64,000 nucleotides of DNA, taken from the NCBI GenBank assembly GCA_023627715.1, contig JAMAHW010000053.1, forward strand, positions 62,001 to 126,000, in the 5' to 3' direction. This DNA is from Periconia sp. R9002. Its lineage: Eukaryota > Ascomycota > Dothideomycetes > Pleosporales > Periconiaceae. The notes under the pieces are model-generated. The model was not told the DNA's origin, ran no database searches, and saw nothing but the letters and a program-made list of their open reading frames with translations. The translations under genes were made by a program, and so were the position numbers. Below are positions 14,017 to 26,320 of the stretch, piece by piece; position 1 is the stretch's first letter, and every line of letters starts with the position of its first letter.

Positions 14017-16921
14017 ACATTCTACGCTTTGACTTATTATACTTAGTCAGTTGGACGTTTTTTTGACTGGCTTTCGCAATCCTCGCATTCGTGTCGTATT
14101 TGTGTTTTTTTGTGGGGGACGCGTAGGCGTGTGTAGTTAGGCAGAAACGTAGGTGGAGGCGGAGGGGAAGCTGGAGGGAAAAGCTGGAGGGTAAGGGGAA
14201 GGGGATTGGTGTTTGTCGAGTAGAATAGAATGGTAGCGTGGCTGGGGATGGTAGGGTAGGGTATGGTAGGGTATGAGATGGGGATTGCTGTGTGTGTGGA
14301 TGTGTGTGATGGGGACGATGGGAACGGGGGGACGGTGGGACGAGGGACCGACCGGAGGACCGACCGTTGGTGCCGTGGTTCGCTCGTGCTCGTGTCGTTC
14401 CTCGTGTTGTTCGTTCGTTGATGGTGGGTTATTTTTGTTTCTCTCTGTTTGTTTCAGAAAGAGAGTCATCGTGGGTTAGTTGGTTGCTTGGTTGGTTGCT
14501 GAAGGGAGTGAGTGCTATGTATAGTTCAAACCTTTGCTCTTCTCCTAGCTCCATCTTTTTTTCTCATCTCTCGATCGTGTGTGGTGTAGGTAGTCCAGTA
14601 GGCTAAGCAATCAACCGTGTCATTTTCTACGTATCTATTTGATGGTGTGAGTGAGCAAGCCGAGAAGGAAGATCATGTGTCTGTCTCTGTGTGTGATCCA
14701 TTCAATGGATTATCTCTTTATACATCAACTACACTAGGCTTTTACTTTTCTTTTACTTTTTACTGCTTTGTGCACGTACGTACGTATGCGCAAATCGCGA
14801 GGGATAGAGAGTAGGATTAGGTAGGTACCGCACTTACTTACACTTCTTTACTCTTCGTGTTTGATTTATGTAGATGGGTAGATAAACGTTGAGAACCACG
14901 CTTGTGTGTATGGAAAAACGCAGATGTGGGCAAATACGTATACGCACGCCAGCTTTCCCTCCCCCATCATTTTTTTAGTTGTTTCATTTGGTAGATTCCC
15001 TGCTTGCTTACTTGGCTGAGAGGAGGTTGGTAGAGGGGGACTGACTGGGTTCGGCACGTGAGGAAAGAATCTATATATAATATTCATGTCTATATATATG
15101 GAGATATACGAAGAGCCACTTTGCTCGTAGCACTTGAGGCTATAAATAATTTATACATGTGTGGTGTTTCTGATGGTATTTCTGTTGGGGATTGGATGGG
15201 ATGGAATGGGTGGGTGAGGGGGTTTTTTGTTTCGTAGCCTGGACGTATGTAGGTATGGGAAGATTAGGTTTTTGGGTTAGTTGTGTGGTTGGTGTGTGTG
15301 GAAGGAGGTTTGGGGAGTGGACTGGGGTGGATTGAGTTGAATTGGAGGGGGTGTTGTTTGGTTTAGTTTAGGGGTGAGTTGGAACGAAGTTGAACGCGGT
15401 TCGATTGTGATGATGGTGGTGTTCGTGGTGGTGGAGGAGAGAGAAGAGGATGGAGTTTGGGTAAGTGTTCCTGTGTGGAAGGAGGTCTGTCTCCCAGGGG
15501 AAGATGTTTTTTTTTTGTGATACTTCATTTCACTTGATAAGCGCCAGTGACTTAACTCGTGCCGCGAGGATAATTATCCATTTTCTGTGCTCAAGTGTTG
15601 AAGACGTTGAAAACACACCATTTCACTATTCCTCCCCCTTCAGCTCCTTAACCTAACAACCCACACCTTAACACATTACTCTATGCCTTTTAACCATTAC
15701 CACTGCTTATATAGTGAACTCCATAGCGACCATGACGCGTTTTCTAAAAAAAAAAAAGTACATTTTCAGCGTCAGAGAGAAGGCCATACGTAAACCTCCG
15801 CACCAACTCTACCAACCCATCCCTCTGTCCCAGCACCAAAACATAAAAGATATGAAAATAATAGAAGCACGCGACAACCAATTGTTCCTTCATCCTACCG
15901 CTGAGAAAAGACTGAGAAGAATCTACACATATGTCCTTGTGGAATATTTGTATACAACACCCCATCCTACTTCCAACTCCACTCTAAACACTGGAAATTA
16001 TCCTACACTCCACACTTCCCCCGTATTCCCCATCTTCTCTTCATATCACGCGTAAGAGCTTTATTATATATCTAAAATCTTTCACCTATTCTCTTTTTTT
16101 AGGTTGGTTTAAGGTGATGGTGGAAGATGGATAGAATTGGATACGGTAATGGAAAGGTTAGATCGGTTTTTGCAACGAGGGGAGGGGAGAGAGGGGGAAA
16201 GAGGTATGCGTATGTGTGTATAAAGGATTAGCGATATCAAGCGAGGTTGGAAGCATGAAGAAAGGTATGTCGATTCACCTACTACTACTTGCTTGGCGGA
16301 GAAAAGGTGGGAAAGTCTATAGGGGAATTGAATGCGTGTTAGAGAGAAGAGAGAAAAAAAAAACATTTGCAAGTCTCCTTTTTTGTCAACTGGATTCCGT
16401 TCCATATTTCCTTGTCCTCCACTTTAAACTAACCCCTCATTCGCTCTTCGCTTTATTTCGTTTCATCACACACACACACACAATATACACGGTATTCTGT
16501 CTCTCTCTCCCTCTCTCACGAACGCGTAGTAACCTCAACATGCAATATGAAGATCCCGTCAATCCGTCATTTCCTTTTGACAGTGGTGTGATTTGTTGAT
16601 TTCGATATTCTGTACCTCGCACTCCTCTTCCCACGCCATTGATAAACGAAAGAAAGAAAGAATAAAAAAAATCATGCCTATCACATCTGCGCTCTCGCAC
16701 GGAATTTGACCCCCATTGTGAAGCAGGCGACCGACTTATTCAAGTGTAAACTTTTTTGCTTTTGTGATGTGGGTTCGGTTGGGGAGTTGGTGGTGGGGAA
16801 TGGTTGGTGGTGATTCACGCGACGATCAATACCTTGTTCGTTCAGATCCAACGGTAGACTGCAGCCGAGTAGGAAAGAGAATCGCGTGAGAGAGAGGCGA
16901 GGAAAAGGAAGGGTCTCGTAT

Positions 16922-19884
16922 TCAAACACCGTAAAGGTCTTGGAATTTGCCACGTTGCGGGAGGGTGTTGAGGAAGCCGTCAAAGTCGGGTATCATACCC
17001 TTGTACTGTTGGATGACCTAGCATGGATGTTAGCCTCGCATAGAAGTATGGGAAAATGGTCCACGGAATAAAATTCAGTTCGCCGACTTGGAACATACCT
17101 GCTGGAATGTATCGCGTAGCGCTTTGTGATCGGCAGCGGGACCTTTGACGAGGTTCACATTGGCGCCGGACATCTCGTGGAAGAATTCTTGCAGACTGTT
17201 CTCCATTGCGGAAGGGTTTGCGAGAATGATGTGCATGAAGCCCGTTAGAGCATGGCCTTTCTCGTCCGTCCACATGACATTCTTGATCGTCTGGAGGAAG
17301 GGGGGTGCGATGGACGCGAGGTGTGGCGCAAGATACTGTGAGCAGCCGATACCCAACCGCCCAAGGGCGATGGCGGCGTTTTCGTTGAGCGACTCGGGGA
17401 CCTTGTCGGTGAAGAGGATGGTTGCAATTTTCTGGACTAGACGCTCCACGTATGGCTGCATTCCTTCCTTGTGCCGCATAGCGATTTCGCCTACCGACCA
17501 GCAGGCGTTGTTTATCACTGAGTAACCGGTTTCCTCGCCGTCAATCATCACTTGTGAGAGTTCGAGCTGTGTTATCAAAATCTCAAAGATTTCTGGGAGG
17601 CACGGCTGCAGCTGTTCAAAGACATAAATGGCACAATCTCCCAGGAGAGCGTACGCAGACTGCCTGACATCGTTGTACGGATCCTTCATGCAGAAAGCCA
17701 GCAATTCGAAAAATCTCGGTGCTCTCGCGACAAGCTCTGAACTTGTCCGTGGTTCGAGTGCCTGGATGATGGCGCTGATTAAGTCTAAACTTGTGACCAG
17801 GAAGTCTTTGTCTGGTTCCTCCAGGGCGGGGTTGTTGCTAGCAAGTACCGTCTCCTCGAGGTTACGGTGTACAATATTGACACATCGTGTAAATATCCCT
17901 GGCGCATAGCGTTCGAACATGGGGCCCAAAGCCGTCGCCACATAAGACAAACATTCCAGTAAGGGGAACATCTCCCGCGACTGATCTGAGACCTTGTTCC
18001 ATCGTTGTATGAGGGCCGGCATAAGCATACTAACTAGCTCTTCTTCGGCAAGAGCTGGGCCAACGTGTTCAGCCAGCGTCTGAACGCAATCGTACAGTAT
18101 GAACATGTTGCGGTCTTTGTACTTGGCAAAGCACTGCACAAATTGTCGAACAATGATGGTGCAGTACCCGATTAGCTGCTTATTCGCCTTCTCTTCCAAG
18201 TTGGCGAACCCAGAAGCGGCGGCCTCCTGTACCTTCTTATTCTTGTCCAACATTCTCTGCAATATGCCATCCATCATGGGCACGAAGAACTGCTGCTGAC
18301 CATTCGCATCTAGATGGGATGCCCACTCCGAGTACCGGCCCAATGCCCAGCAAGTAATCTGGCGAACGACAGGTTCAGGGTCGTCCAACAACGAGATCAT
18401 ATAAGGCGTCAACATGGGTAGATGCGGTTCTACAGCAGGCATGCAACCGTCGGCTATGGCACCGAGAGCGAGGACAGCCGATTCTCGGTTTGGCCATTCT
18501 GCGTGGTTCAAGTTCGTTGTCAGGTATGGGAGAGTGGCCTGGAATACTGGTTCGTGGAAAACAGAGGCAAGGACATCCAAAGCGGCCGCGGAACACTTTC
18601 TCAAATTCCACTGATCCTCGGGGTCATCGTCCAATTCGTCTTCATCATCAAAATCATCGATTTCTCCGTCGCTGAGTTCGTCGTCCGCATTCGTTGTGGT
18701 GGCACCGTCATTGAGGCTGGTAGCGTCGCTTCCGTTGGCATTGGTCGTGAGTCTGGCGGCTTTGCTTGTAGCAAATGTAGGTCGAATATCCTCTTCGCGA
18801 TCTTCGACTTCGGCATCCTCCTTCTGTCCTTCCAAGCGCAGTATATCATCCTCGCTATACACCATACTCTCTAGTAAGACCGGTATTATCTTTGAGAGAT
18901 AGGGTCCGAGATGCTCTCGCATGTTCTCATTTTCACTCACGCACAACCAGAATTCAGCGGCATCCAAGGCGAGGTCTGAATTTTCCTTGTTCCGCTGCTG
19001 TATAACCATGTATTCAACCAGATCCGACATGTGAGGCACGATTTTTTCAGGGGCCATGTCTGCAATGTGCACAAAGGAACGACAGACGTGCTTGCGCACA
19101 TCGTCGCTTGAGTCTCCAGCCAATCGGAAGAGCTGTTGTAATAGGGCATCTATATTGGAGGTTATTATTTCAGATTTGTCGGGTATGAATATGTTGATGG
19201 CGGCCAATGCGTCCGAGCGTACTTTGGGTAATTGGCTGGTGGTGAATTCTAGGAGCTTGGGGAATAGAAAGTTTAGAGGTCGCTGGCCCTGATATTCTCG
19301 GCTGAGAGATTTTTTATTGTCTTCACAGATCTTCAACAAGGCGCCCATACTGCCCTGTTGGGCCTGCTGGGATGTGTGTCCGTCTGCGTTGCTGACCATG
19401 GCAGCCAGATCCGAGAGGACCTGCGGCCAGCCCATTATACCGCCTTGACGCACCATTTCGGTAATGACATTGCCGGCGAAGCCCCGCATCTGCGAATTGG
19501 GGTCCTGGAGACCAACAGCAATGACTGACCGAATGTAGGCGCGGGAATCTTCGGGCATGGACTTGTAGGATGCCTTGATATCGTTTTTGAGCAAAGTTGC
19601 GGCGGCAGCTCGAGCTTGATCATAGCCCTGCTGGTCCATGTTAACGGCTGGGGGAGGCTGGCTGTTAATGAAGACATAGGCAAGGTATTTGTCGATATCG
19701 GGGGAGCTCTTTGCCGACCTGAGCATCTGTGGACGGGGTCAGCGCTACCATGCAAAACTGATTTTTGCGCAGAGAAACCTACTATCTCAGCGTTGGCACG
19801 CGCAGCCGTGTCGCGGGCGCCGATTGTGTCCCGCAGACACTGTGCGAGCTGCCGCAAGGGCTCCTCCTGAGGTTCCCACGACAT
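16922..19884 (-). CDS. KAP104: Transportin / karyopherin beta-2 (Kap104-like)
   Basis: Nuclear import receptor that carries PY-NLS cargoes such as mRNA-binding proteins through the nuclear pore under Ran control. Exons: 19884-19783, 19726-17099 and 17017-16922. The introns of 56 and 81 bp are GT-AG; 941 aa, the usual transportin length. The protein is HEAT-repeat solenoid throughout. At roughly residues 375-405 there is a strongly acidic insert (ELSDGEIDDFDDEDELDDD) in the place of the H8 loop that couples Ran-GTP binding to cargo release, followed directly by a conserved EDQWNLRKCSAAALD segment. The motif VRQITCWALGRYSEW and the last exon (ending GKFQDLYGV) also fit the family. Importin-beta 1 is less likely because of the long acidic loop and this C-terminus. 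The start was chosen because the 34-residue first exon begins the first HEAT helix and splices cleanly. Confidence 0.93.
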
Positions 19885-20849
19885 GGCGAAGTGGTGTTGG
19901 TGGGGGTGAAGGGCTGTGCGGGGAGAGCGATGTTCACTCTGCAGGGAGAGGAGGAGGGAGGAAAACTGCGCAATCTGTGGTGAAGACAGGGTTGCAACGC
20001 GCAGGCAAAGCGCACGGCCGTACTGTAGGTAATAGTAGAGGAAGGCGTCGTGGTGGTGATGGGTGTAGTAAAGGTACAAGACTCAAGCTGGATCTGGGGG
20101 TGCGATACATTGTCAGTTTCGTTGGTGGGTGGGGCAAAACTACAAGCAAAGTATAGTATGGTACGGTTTGGTATGGGACGGAAGGGCCAAAGGTAGGCGA
20201 GGAGGCTACGTACCAGCTCGCGTTGTCAGGTAGTCTTAGAGGAGGCCGAGCATGGTTCCTAACGAGTATTACGGGTATGCGCGGTGGGTAGGAATTTTTT
20301 TTTTTGCTTTGGCGTGAGGCGGCGAACAAGTTTGCTCGGCTGAGAATGCGCGGGGCAACAACGGCGGCTGGGTGCAGGCAGAGAATACGGTGGGCAAAAA
20401 GGAAACAGGGTCGCAGCGGCGGTCTGTCCTTGAGAGGCGAGAGGCGCTAACAAAGCCGGGAGATGGCAGTACAGCGAGCTCGCACCGGGGGAAAAAAACA
20501 AATGAGAAAATAACAGAGACGGGGAGAGGTGAGGAGAGGGGAGGGGAGAGCGTCCAGTCGTCTAGAGGTTACGAATGAGAGTGGATTATTGGTAGGCCCA
20601 AAGAACCAAGTGCGCAAGCAAGTGGGTGTTTTTCGGCCCGCTCCCCAGTAATCGGCTGCCCAGAGGAGCGACATGGCAGCCAACGTGAAACCAGAGACAA
20701 AGCCCGTCGTCGTCAACGAGGAAAGAGTCCAGTTCTGTCAGAGCGAGCGAGCGTCGTACACGTACTATATACCGTAGCTTGCAAGCCAATCTCTTCGGTG
20801 CTACTCGGCTTCACAATGGTCCCATACATATATACGTACATGCCGGCCT

Positions 20850-20861
20850 GTACATATGTAC
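20850..20861. repeat. GTACATATGTAC palindrome, second copy
   Basis: Exact second copy of the 12-bp palindrome at 13462-13473, about 970 bp upstream of the transportin start codon. Confidence 0.75.
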
Positions 20862-21395
20862 AACATCGACGTCGTGATCCAGAGGCGGATATCACATGCC
20901 ACCATATCACGTGACATGGTTCCCATTCAACATTCAATGTTGTGTACACTTGCACATGTGGGCAACCCGCCTACCACAGTCCCAGCAGGTGAGAGTCTGA
21001 AGAACCGAAAGAGCAAATAGAGACATGGAGAAGACGACTTCGAGGGCTCCCAGGAGAATTTATGTCTGAACTCGAGCAAGAGTACCTAGGTACATACTTG
21101 CAGCCCACGAGGACACGAACAAAGGTGCTGGGGGTGGGACAGAGGCTATTACATCAATATATAGAGTACTTGACACTCTTCTCCATCCTTTCTATAACAC
21201 AATGGAAACATGAAGTTGCCGTGACACGGTCAAAGGGTCTGGTTCAACATTAGCTGGGTCGTGGGGGAGGCATTAAACGTCTGCTGTACTACCTAACTGG
21301 TGTTGTAACACACAGGACGTCGGATGGAAAAAACTACCCGACTGACAGCACTAGTAGATTGATGATCCAAGCTGCTCGGGTGAGATGTATCCAAC

Positions 21396-21411
21396 AGGTA
21401 CATGTACCTGA
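21396..21411. repeat. 16-bp perfect palindrome CAGGTACATGTACCTG
   Basis: Perfect inverted repeat with no spacer, in the shared transportin/SPRY promoter region. It contains the GTAC vocabulary seen elsewhere in the spacers. Confidence 0.8.
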
Positions 21412-22551
21412 ATGTATCACCTACCAAGGTACCTACCTACGGCGCAGCGACAAGTAAGCAGAGGAGTGGTAAAGCAGGTACCTAATCATAGAACAAGGAT
21501 GGCTTGATTCAGAAGGGGGCGGCTCTACGAGACGTCGGCGCATGCATCGCCTTTCAGCTCCTGTGTTTCATCTTTTGGCGCAACGCTTCAGAGATGCAAT
21601 GGCTAGTGTATGGGCACGAAACCGATTGGATGCGCTCAATGCCAAAAAGGATCCACCACTTGTCGCTCTGCCAAATGGATCTATTTTTACTATTTGACGA
21701 TGGCGCCGACGGTGCACCGCGCGGCTCCTAGCGAAGATACTTAGTTCATCATGGAGATGGTTGTATGCGGGGAATTGATTGATGATGGTGAAGGCAGTCA
21801 GGGAGGCCTAAGTAAAATGAAGATGATGATGATGATTACAGATGGCGGGCGTCAGGCCCATCGCCCGTCTTATCTACCTAAGTACCTACCTAGTACGTAG
21901 AGTACACGCACGCCCTCAGCACTGCACCAAGTACTGTGCGGTACCTAGTAGATAGTAAGAAATGCAGGTTCCGGCAAAGACGGATGCGTGATGAATTCTT
22001 TGTTGCGCCATGGCCGCGTAGTTGGTCCACTTGAACGGCCAGCCGAGTGAAGAAACAGGCGGTGCCTGTACTGTGCCTGTATGGCGCGTGTTCTCGTCGC
22101 ATAGCACGCACGCACGCACGCAGGCTGGTTAGGCGGAGGTGGCAACGATTGAGCCTTGGCGGGTCCATGTCTCAGACTGGTCGACGACGAACACCTACTG
22201 CCACACCTCTGCCTCCTCCTCCTGACCTGTACGCCTCTTCCTCACGTTACCACTTCGCTGCGACAACAAAAAAGACATCGAGTCCTGCCTCTTCTCCACC
22301 CTACCGCCCGTCGTTGCCAGCGTCGCCTCAACATCCCTTTCCTGCCTCCGCAATCACCCGTCACCCTTCGCCCTTCTAGTCAGCGCTGTACGTCACCACC
22401 AGCCAACCTCGTCGTCTTCGTCTCCGCTGCACACTCTCGTCACTGCCTGGCGTCTACCTGACGACCGCCAGGCCTTGACTCAATTCGACCCTTATTTCTT
22501 TTGTCTTTCACTTCCTCACCGTCCACCACCTCTTCGGCACGTGTGAGCTGC

Positions 22552-24265
22552 ATGTCTTATCGCAGCCGAGGCGGCCGGTGGATGCCCTCGCCTCCAACCA
22601 CCCTCTCCAAAATGTACCTCGCAGAAGAGTCCGCGCCTTCTGCGCCTCCCGCCATAGTTTTCGAATTCACTCAAAATACACTACGTCCCCATGATGAGCC
22701 TGTGCGGATATCCGGATATGATAATTCCAGCTCCACCGTCAAAGGCATCATGATAGGCATATTTTCCGTCCTGGCCGCTGCAGGAGTCGTGCTTATCATT
22801 GCCGCCATTGTTTACTATTTCCGATATACACAGCAAGGGCGCATCTTCCTGGATCGTTTGACAAGACCTGGAGAATATGACGATGAGCAGCAGTTCGCGA
22901 AAGAGGAGGCGGAAGCACTGGAAGAGATGGATGACATAGAAAGAACAGAGTATTTGAGAGCAAAAGGTAGGGTTATCACCATGCTGCACTCCCGTTTGCT
23001 TGGTATAATGGTAGACCAGCGTGCTGACGCATTGCAGCTTTCATACAGGCAAACCCACCCGAATCCGTCCAAACCGATATTTCTTTATCACAATTTCTGG
23101 CTATACAAGAGAAAGGTGTCTCCGCGTGGGAGTTTGAGCCCGAACTTGAGATTGCCAACTGTTTCGTCGAGGGCCGCACCGAGATTGAATTCTTCGATTC
23201 CGTCTGCAGCGTACAAAGCAATTTGCCTATACCAAAACAAAACGAAGTGTACTACTGGGAAGCGAAAATATATGAGAAGCCGGAGAATACAGATATTGCT
23301 ATTGGCGTGACGACCAAGCCGTATCCTCTTTTCAGGCTGCCAGGTGCGTACCTGTGAAAACGAGGCCTCCCAGGCACGACTAATGTATAATAGGCTTCCA
23401 TCGATCCTCCATAGCGTACATGTCTTATGGCGCGCGCCGGCACAACCAACCTTTTACGCCTGTGCACTACGGGCCCGCATACGTACAGGGAGATGTCATT
23501 GGCGTGGGATACAGACCTCGTACTGGGACCATCTTCTACACTCGCAATGGCAAGAAGCTAGACGACGTCGTGCATGGGCTTAAAACGCAGAATTTCTTTC
23601 CCACTGTGGGCGCCAATGGACCTTGTCAAGTGCATGTCAACTTTGGTCAGTCGGGCTTCGTTTTCATCGAGGCCAACGTGAAGAAGTGGGGATTGGCACC
23701 CATGACTGGAAGTCTGGCACCCCCACCACCCTACGGAAGCGAGCAAGGTTCTATTCTCTTGGACAGCGGGCGTGCAGGTGTCCGTGAGGGCATGGGCGGA
23801 AACTACATGTCTCATGGGTATGGCCATGGAAGATCCAATAGCCAACACGTACGCCTCGGGAGAAATCAACCTACGAGCCCTGGGCCCCAGAGAAGTCCCA
23901 CGGACATCTCTCTTGCAGCTTTCAGCATAGTCGATTCCCACGATGGTGATGATGTCGGAGAGGGTACCAGCGCAGATGCATCGTCCTCCCAAGCCCAAGA
24001 TCCCGTCCACGGCCTCGGCTTCTTGCACCCAGGCGAACTCCCACCGGAATACAGTAGTCCTCAAGGCTCCCCCAATCTCAGTCGGACCGCAAGCCACGAA
24101 TTCGGGTACTGGGAAGAGAATGTACCGCTGATAGGAAACGGACAGCCAAACGATCCACCCATTCCAACGTACGACGCAGCCGTGCGAGATTCCCCCGCAG
24201 CAGAAACCCCGCGAATACGAGTACGTGCAGACACAGAAACGCGCAGGGGTCGACCGCGAAGCTAA
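22552..24265 (+). CDS. Ssh4/Ear1-like SPRY-domain Rsp5 adaptor
   Basis: Predicted membrane adaptor of the endosome/vacuole that recruits the Nedd4-type ubiquitin ligase Rsp5 to cargo for multivesicular-body sorting. Exons: 22552-22966, 23038-23343 and 23394-24265, with introns of 71 and 50 bp; 530 aa. A single membrane segment lies at about residues 65-90 (GIMIGIFSVLAAAGVV onwards). Next come an acidic helical stretch and a SPRY domain spanning exons 2-3 (EVYYWEAKIYEKP through GQSGFVFIEANVKKWG). The C-terminal tail has two PY motifs, PPPY at 351-354 and LPPEY at 456-460, the expected WW-domain ligands. An upstream TTG-initiated extension exists; the ATG at 22552 is the first in-frame ATG, and ATGs at 22582 and 22612 are alternatives. 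Adaptor function is inferred from architecture shared with yeast Ssh4 and Ear1. Confidence 0.88.
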
Positions 24266-25476
24266 AACCAAGAAAAACAAATAATCACTTTCCCCTCATC
24301 ACGGTCATGTCCGACCTTTTCTCCTTTAAACTCTAACGTGTTTCTTCATTGTTATCGTCTCTCATCACTAGGCTTTTTGACCTATTAACTATACCCCATC
24401 TTTCAGCATATCAATCTCCTCTGTCACAAATTCGGTATGGGTATCGGGTGTGTTCTGGATCTGGGTGGAGTCGGCACGGAAGGGAATGGCAGGACTACAT
24501 ATACACACGAGATTTCCCTACGACACACAGCAGACGGGAAACCCAGCGTGGTTCTCGTTTGAGCGAGAGTGGAGAGGTGAATCAGACGAAGCAACTTGAA
24601 GCTGCGACTGGTATTTGGCTGATAACAGCATGGCGTGGCAAAGAAGAAGTGCATAGCTTCTATTCGTGTCTTTACGAGGAAGAGAAGCCCTTTCGCATCC
24701 ACCAAATCTCTCTATTCTTGCTTCTCTTCCTCTGTACCCCATTCGGGCGTTCGAAGCGTGCATTCTCTGTATTTTATTTCTTTTGAGGGCAGTGGTTTTG
24801 ACTCAGAGGGGTTCTACCATATATATCCACATCTCTCTCTCCATTGAACGACTACATGCGGCCGTTCGTTTGCTCTCATCTTATTCCCATTTCGTCTGTC
24901 TTTGTACCTTTTCGAGGAGGGGCTCGTGTCCTCTCCTTGTACGGCCTCGTTTTGCGTTCGGGCAGTCTATCCTCTGTCTCTTGTTTTCATTTATGATCAA
25001 CTTGCCGACATGGACAAAGAGTCCGTCTCCTACTGTGGAGAGTCTCCTCCTGTGGTGAGAATGCAAGTCTGCTGAGGGTTTTAGCAGACAGGGAATAATA
25101 GTTGCGTGCGTGCATATTCTGTTGAGACTGGAGCATACAAGTAAACAATTCCACCTCTATCTCTACATCTGATATATAATTGAATTACGCTTGACATATA
25201 CCTCTATCTACATATATCATCCTTGTGGTGCACAGAAATCCGTAACAGAATCGAACGATTTGAATGAGAGAGGAACTATTCTCAATTCGCTCTAGAGTGT
25301 CATGACTAATCGTCTCCCTTGTCTGCAGGAAAAAATCACCATCCCTCCCGACTTCAACCTTGGAAACTTCTACACAATTCTCTCATCCCACTGCCTCATC
25401 GCTAACTTCCTGTCATGTACTTCATCATATGTCATTGATGAAGCCACCTTTTGAATTTTCGTCTCCGGTATGCTGT
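24266..25476. other. Spacer, probably 3' UTRs
   Basis: No supported gene. The first several hundred bases follow the SPRY gene and are T-rich, consistent with 3' UTR. Open frames such as 24349-24786 (plus) give composition-driven translations with no domain. Confidence 0.5.
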
Positions 25477-25882
25477 TCACGACGATGATGGGCCAGGCAT
25501 CGTCGCAGGCTGCTCAAAATATGGCAATTCAGATGGAATCTTCTTCTCCTTTCCGTGAACGCACGCTTCAACATGAGCTGCCTGAAGAAAATCGCGGATG
25601 TTTGAAGCGGTAACGAACAAGAAATTCGCATTTAGATCAATAGGATTAGTCTCAGGCCTCGCTCAGTCCCTCCTCCCCATGGAAGGACTTTGAGCTGGAT
25701 GCAAAAGCAAACTTGTTTTGTATTTTGTCGTAAGAGACGAGAAAGAAAGGTGGAAACACCTTCTCGATGATCTTTTGAGTACGGGACCGATTTGCTGTTG
25801 TATTGCGTTCTGTAATTATTCTGTCGAGACATTCTGTGTCAAGTGTGTGATGTAGGCGTACGAAGGAGTCGTAACTCCTCAT
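25477..25882 (-). pseudogene. Possible small gene broken by a +1 frame change
   Basis: From the ATG at 25882 (context CACATCACCATG) a 76-codon frame runs to a TGA at 25652. It looks protein-like: charged, mixed hydrophobic, with stretches such as ECLDRIITERN and IIEKVFPPFFLVSYDKIQNK. Immediately before that stop, the +1 frame opens and continues for about 57 codons to a TGA at 25477-25479, again protein-like (NANFLFVTASNIRDFLQAAH, EKKIPSELPYFEQPATMP). No GT-AG intron with a branch site can join the two. The options are a degraded gene, a sequencing or assembly indel, a +1 recoding site, or chance. I do not recognise the product. Confidence 0.25.
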
Positions 25883-26320
25883 GGTGATGTGATGGGGGAA
25901 CTAATTTGTCTCTTGTTTTCACATTGCAGTGGGTTTATTGCACTGATTGGGAAATATGTGACGATTTAAGCCGATCTAGTAAAGAGGTTGACGCGATATT
26001 CGGGCGATGGAAGAGAGTAGACTAAGCTTTTACTTTTGTTCTTGTACGATCAATTGACTAAGACATTGCAGAATTAATAAAGGATACAGCTCACTTGATG
26101 AGATGATGATTTCAAACAATCCCGACTACGGACATCGCCCAGGACTGCGTCACAGGCATTTCCATCAGCTTGAGCGATCTTCTTCGGAAACGTTCCGAAA
26201 ACGCGGAGCGCACAGACCACACAAAAGCGGGCGGGCCGATGTGTTGGACGCCTCCGCCAGCGGCGAGCTTGACAAATACATACACTGATTTCGCAAACAC
26301 TCACCACAAGAGCCTCCACA
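25883..26320. other. Short spacer upstream of the UCH gene
   Basis: No gene is supported. It must include the promoter and 5' UTR of the deubiquitinase starting at 26321 and, if real, of the opposing small gene. Confidence 0.5.

Larger units (their letters stand above)
8243..16921. other. 8.7 kb gene desert
   Basis: No supported gene. The 8243-9000 part is probably the 5' UTR and promoter of the regulator starting at 8242. The rest has many short simple repeats (CCTA, ATCC, TAGC, CA), GTAC palindromes and pyrimidine- or purine-rich tracts. Open frames such as 11223-11806 (minus) and 15714-16055 (plus) have repetitive or composition-driven translations with no domain. I found no tRNA-like B box. 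It could hold long non-coding RNAs, which sequence alone cannot show. Confidence 0.6.
19885..22551. other. Divergent intergenic region
   Basis: Spacer between the minus-strand transportin gene and the plus-strand SPRY gene, so it must hold both promoters. No gene is supported. It contains purine-rich stretches near 20400-20560, a (CACG)n run at about 22104-22121 and several GTAC palindromes. Pyrimidine-rich sequence from about 22190 to 22550 is probably 5' UTR of the SPRY gene. Confidence 0.6.
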
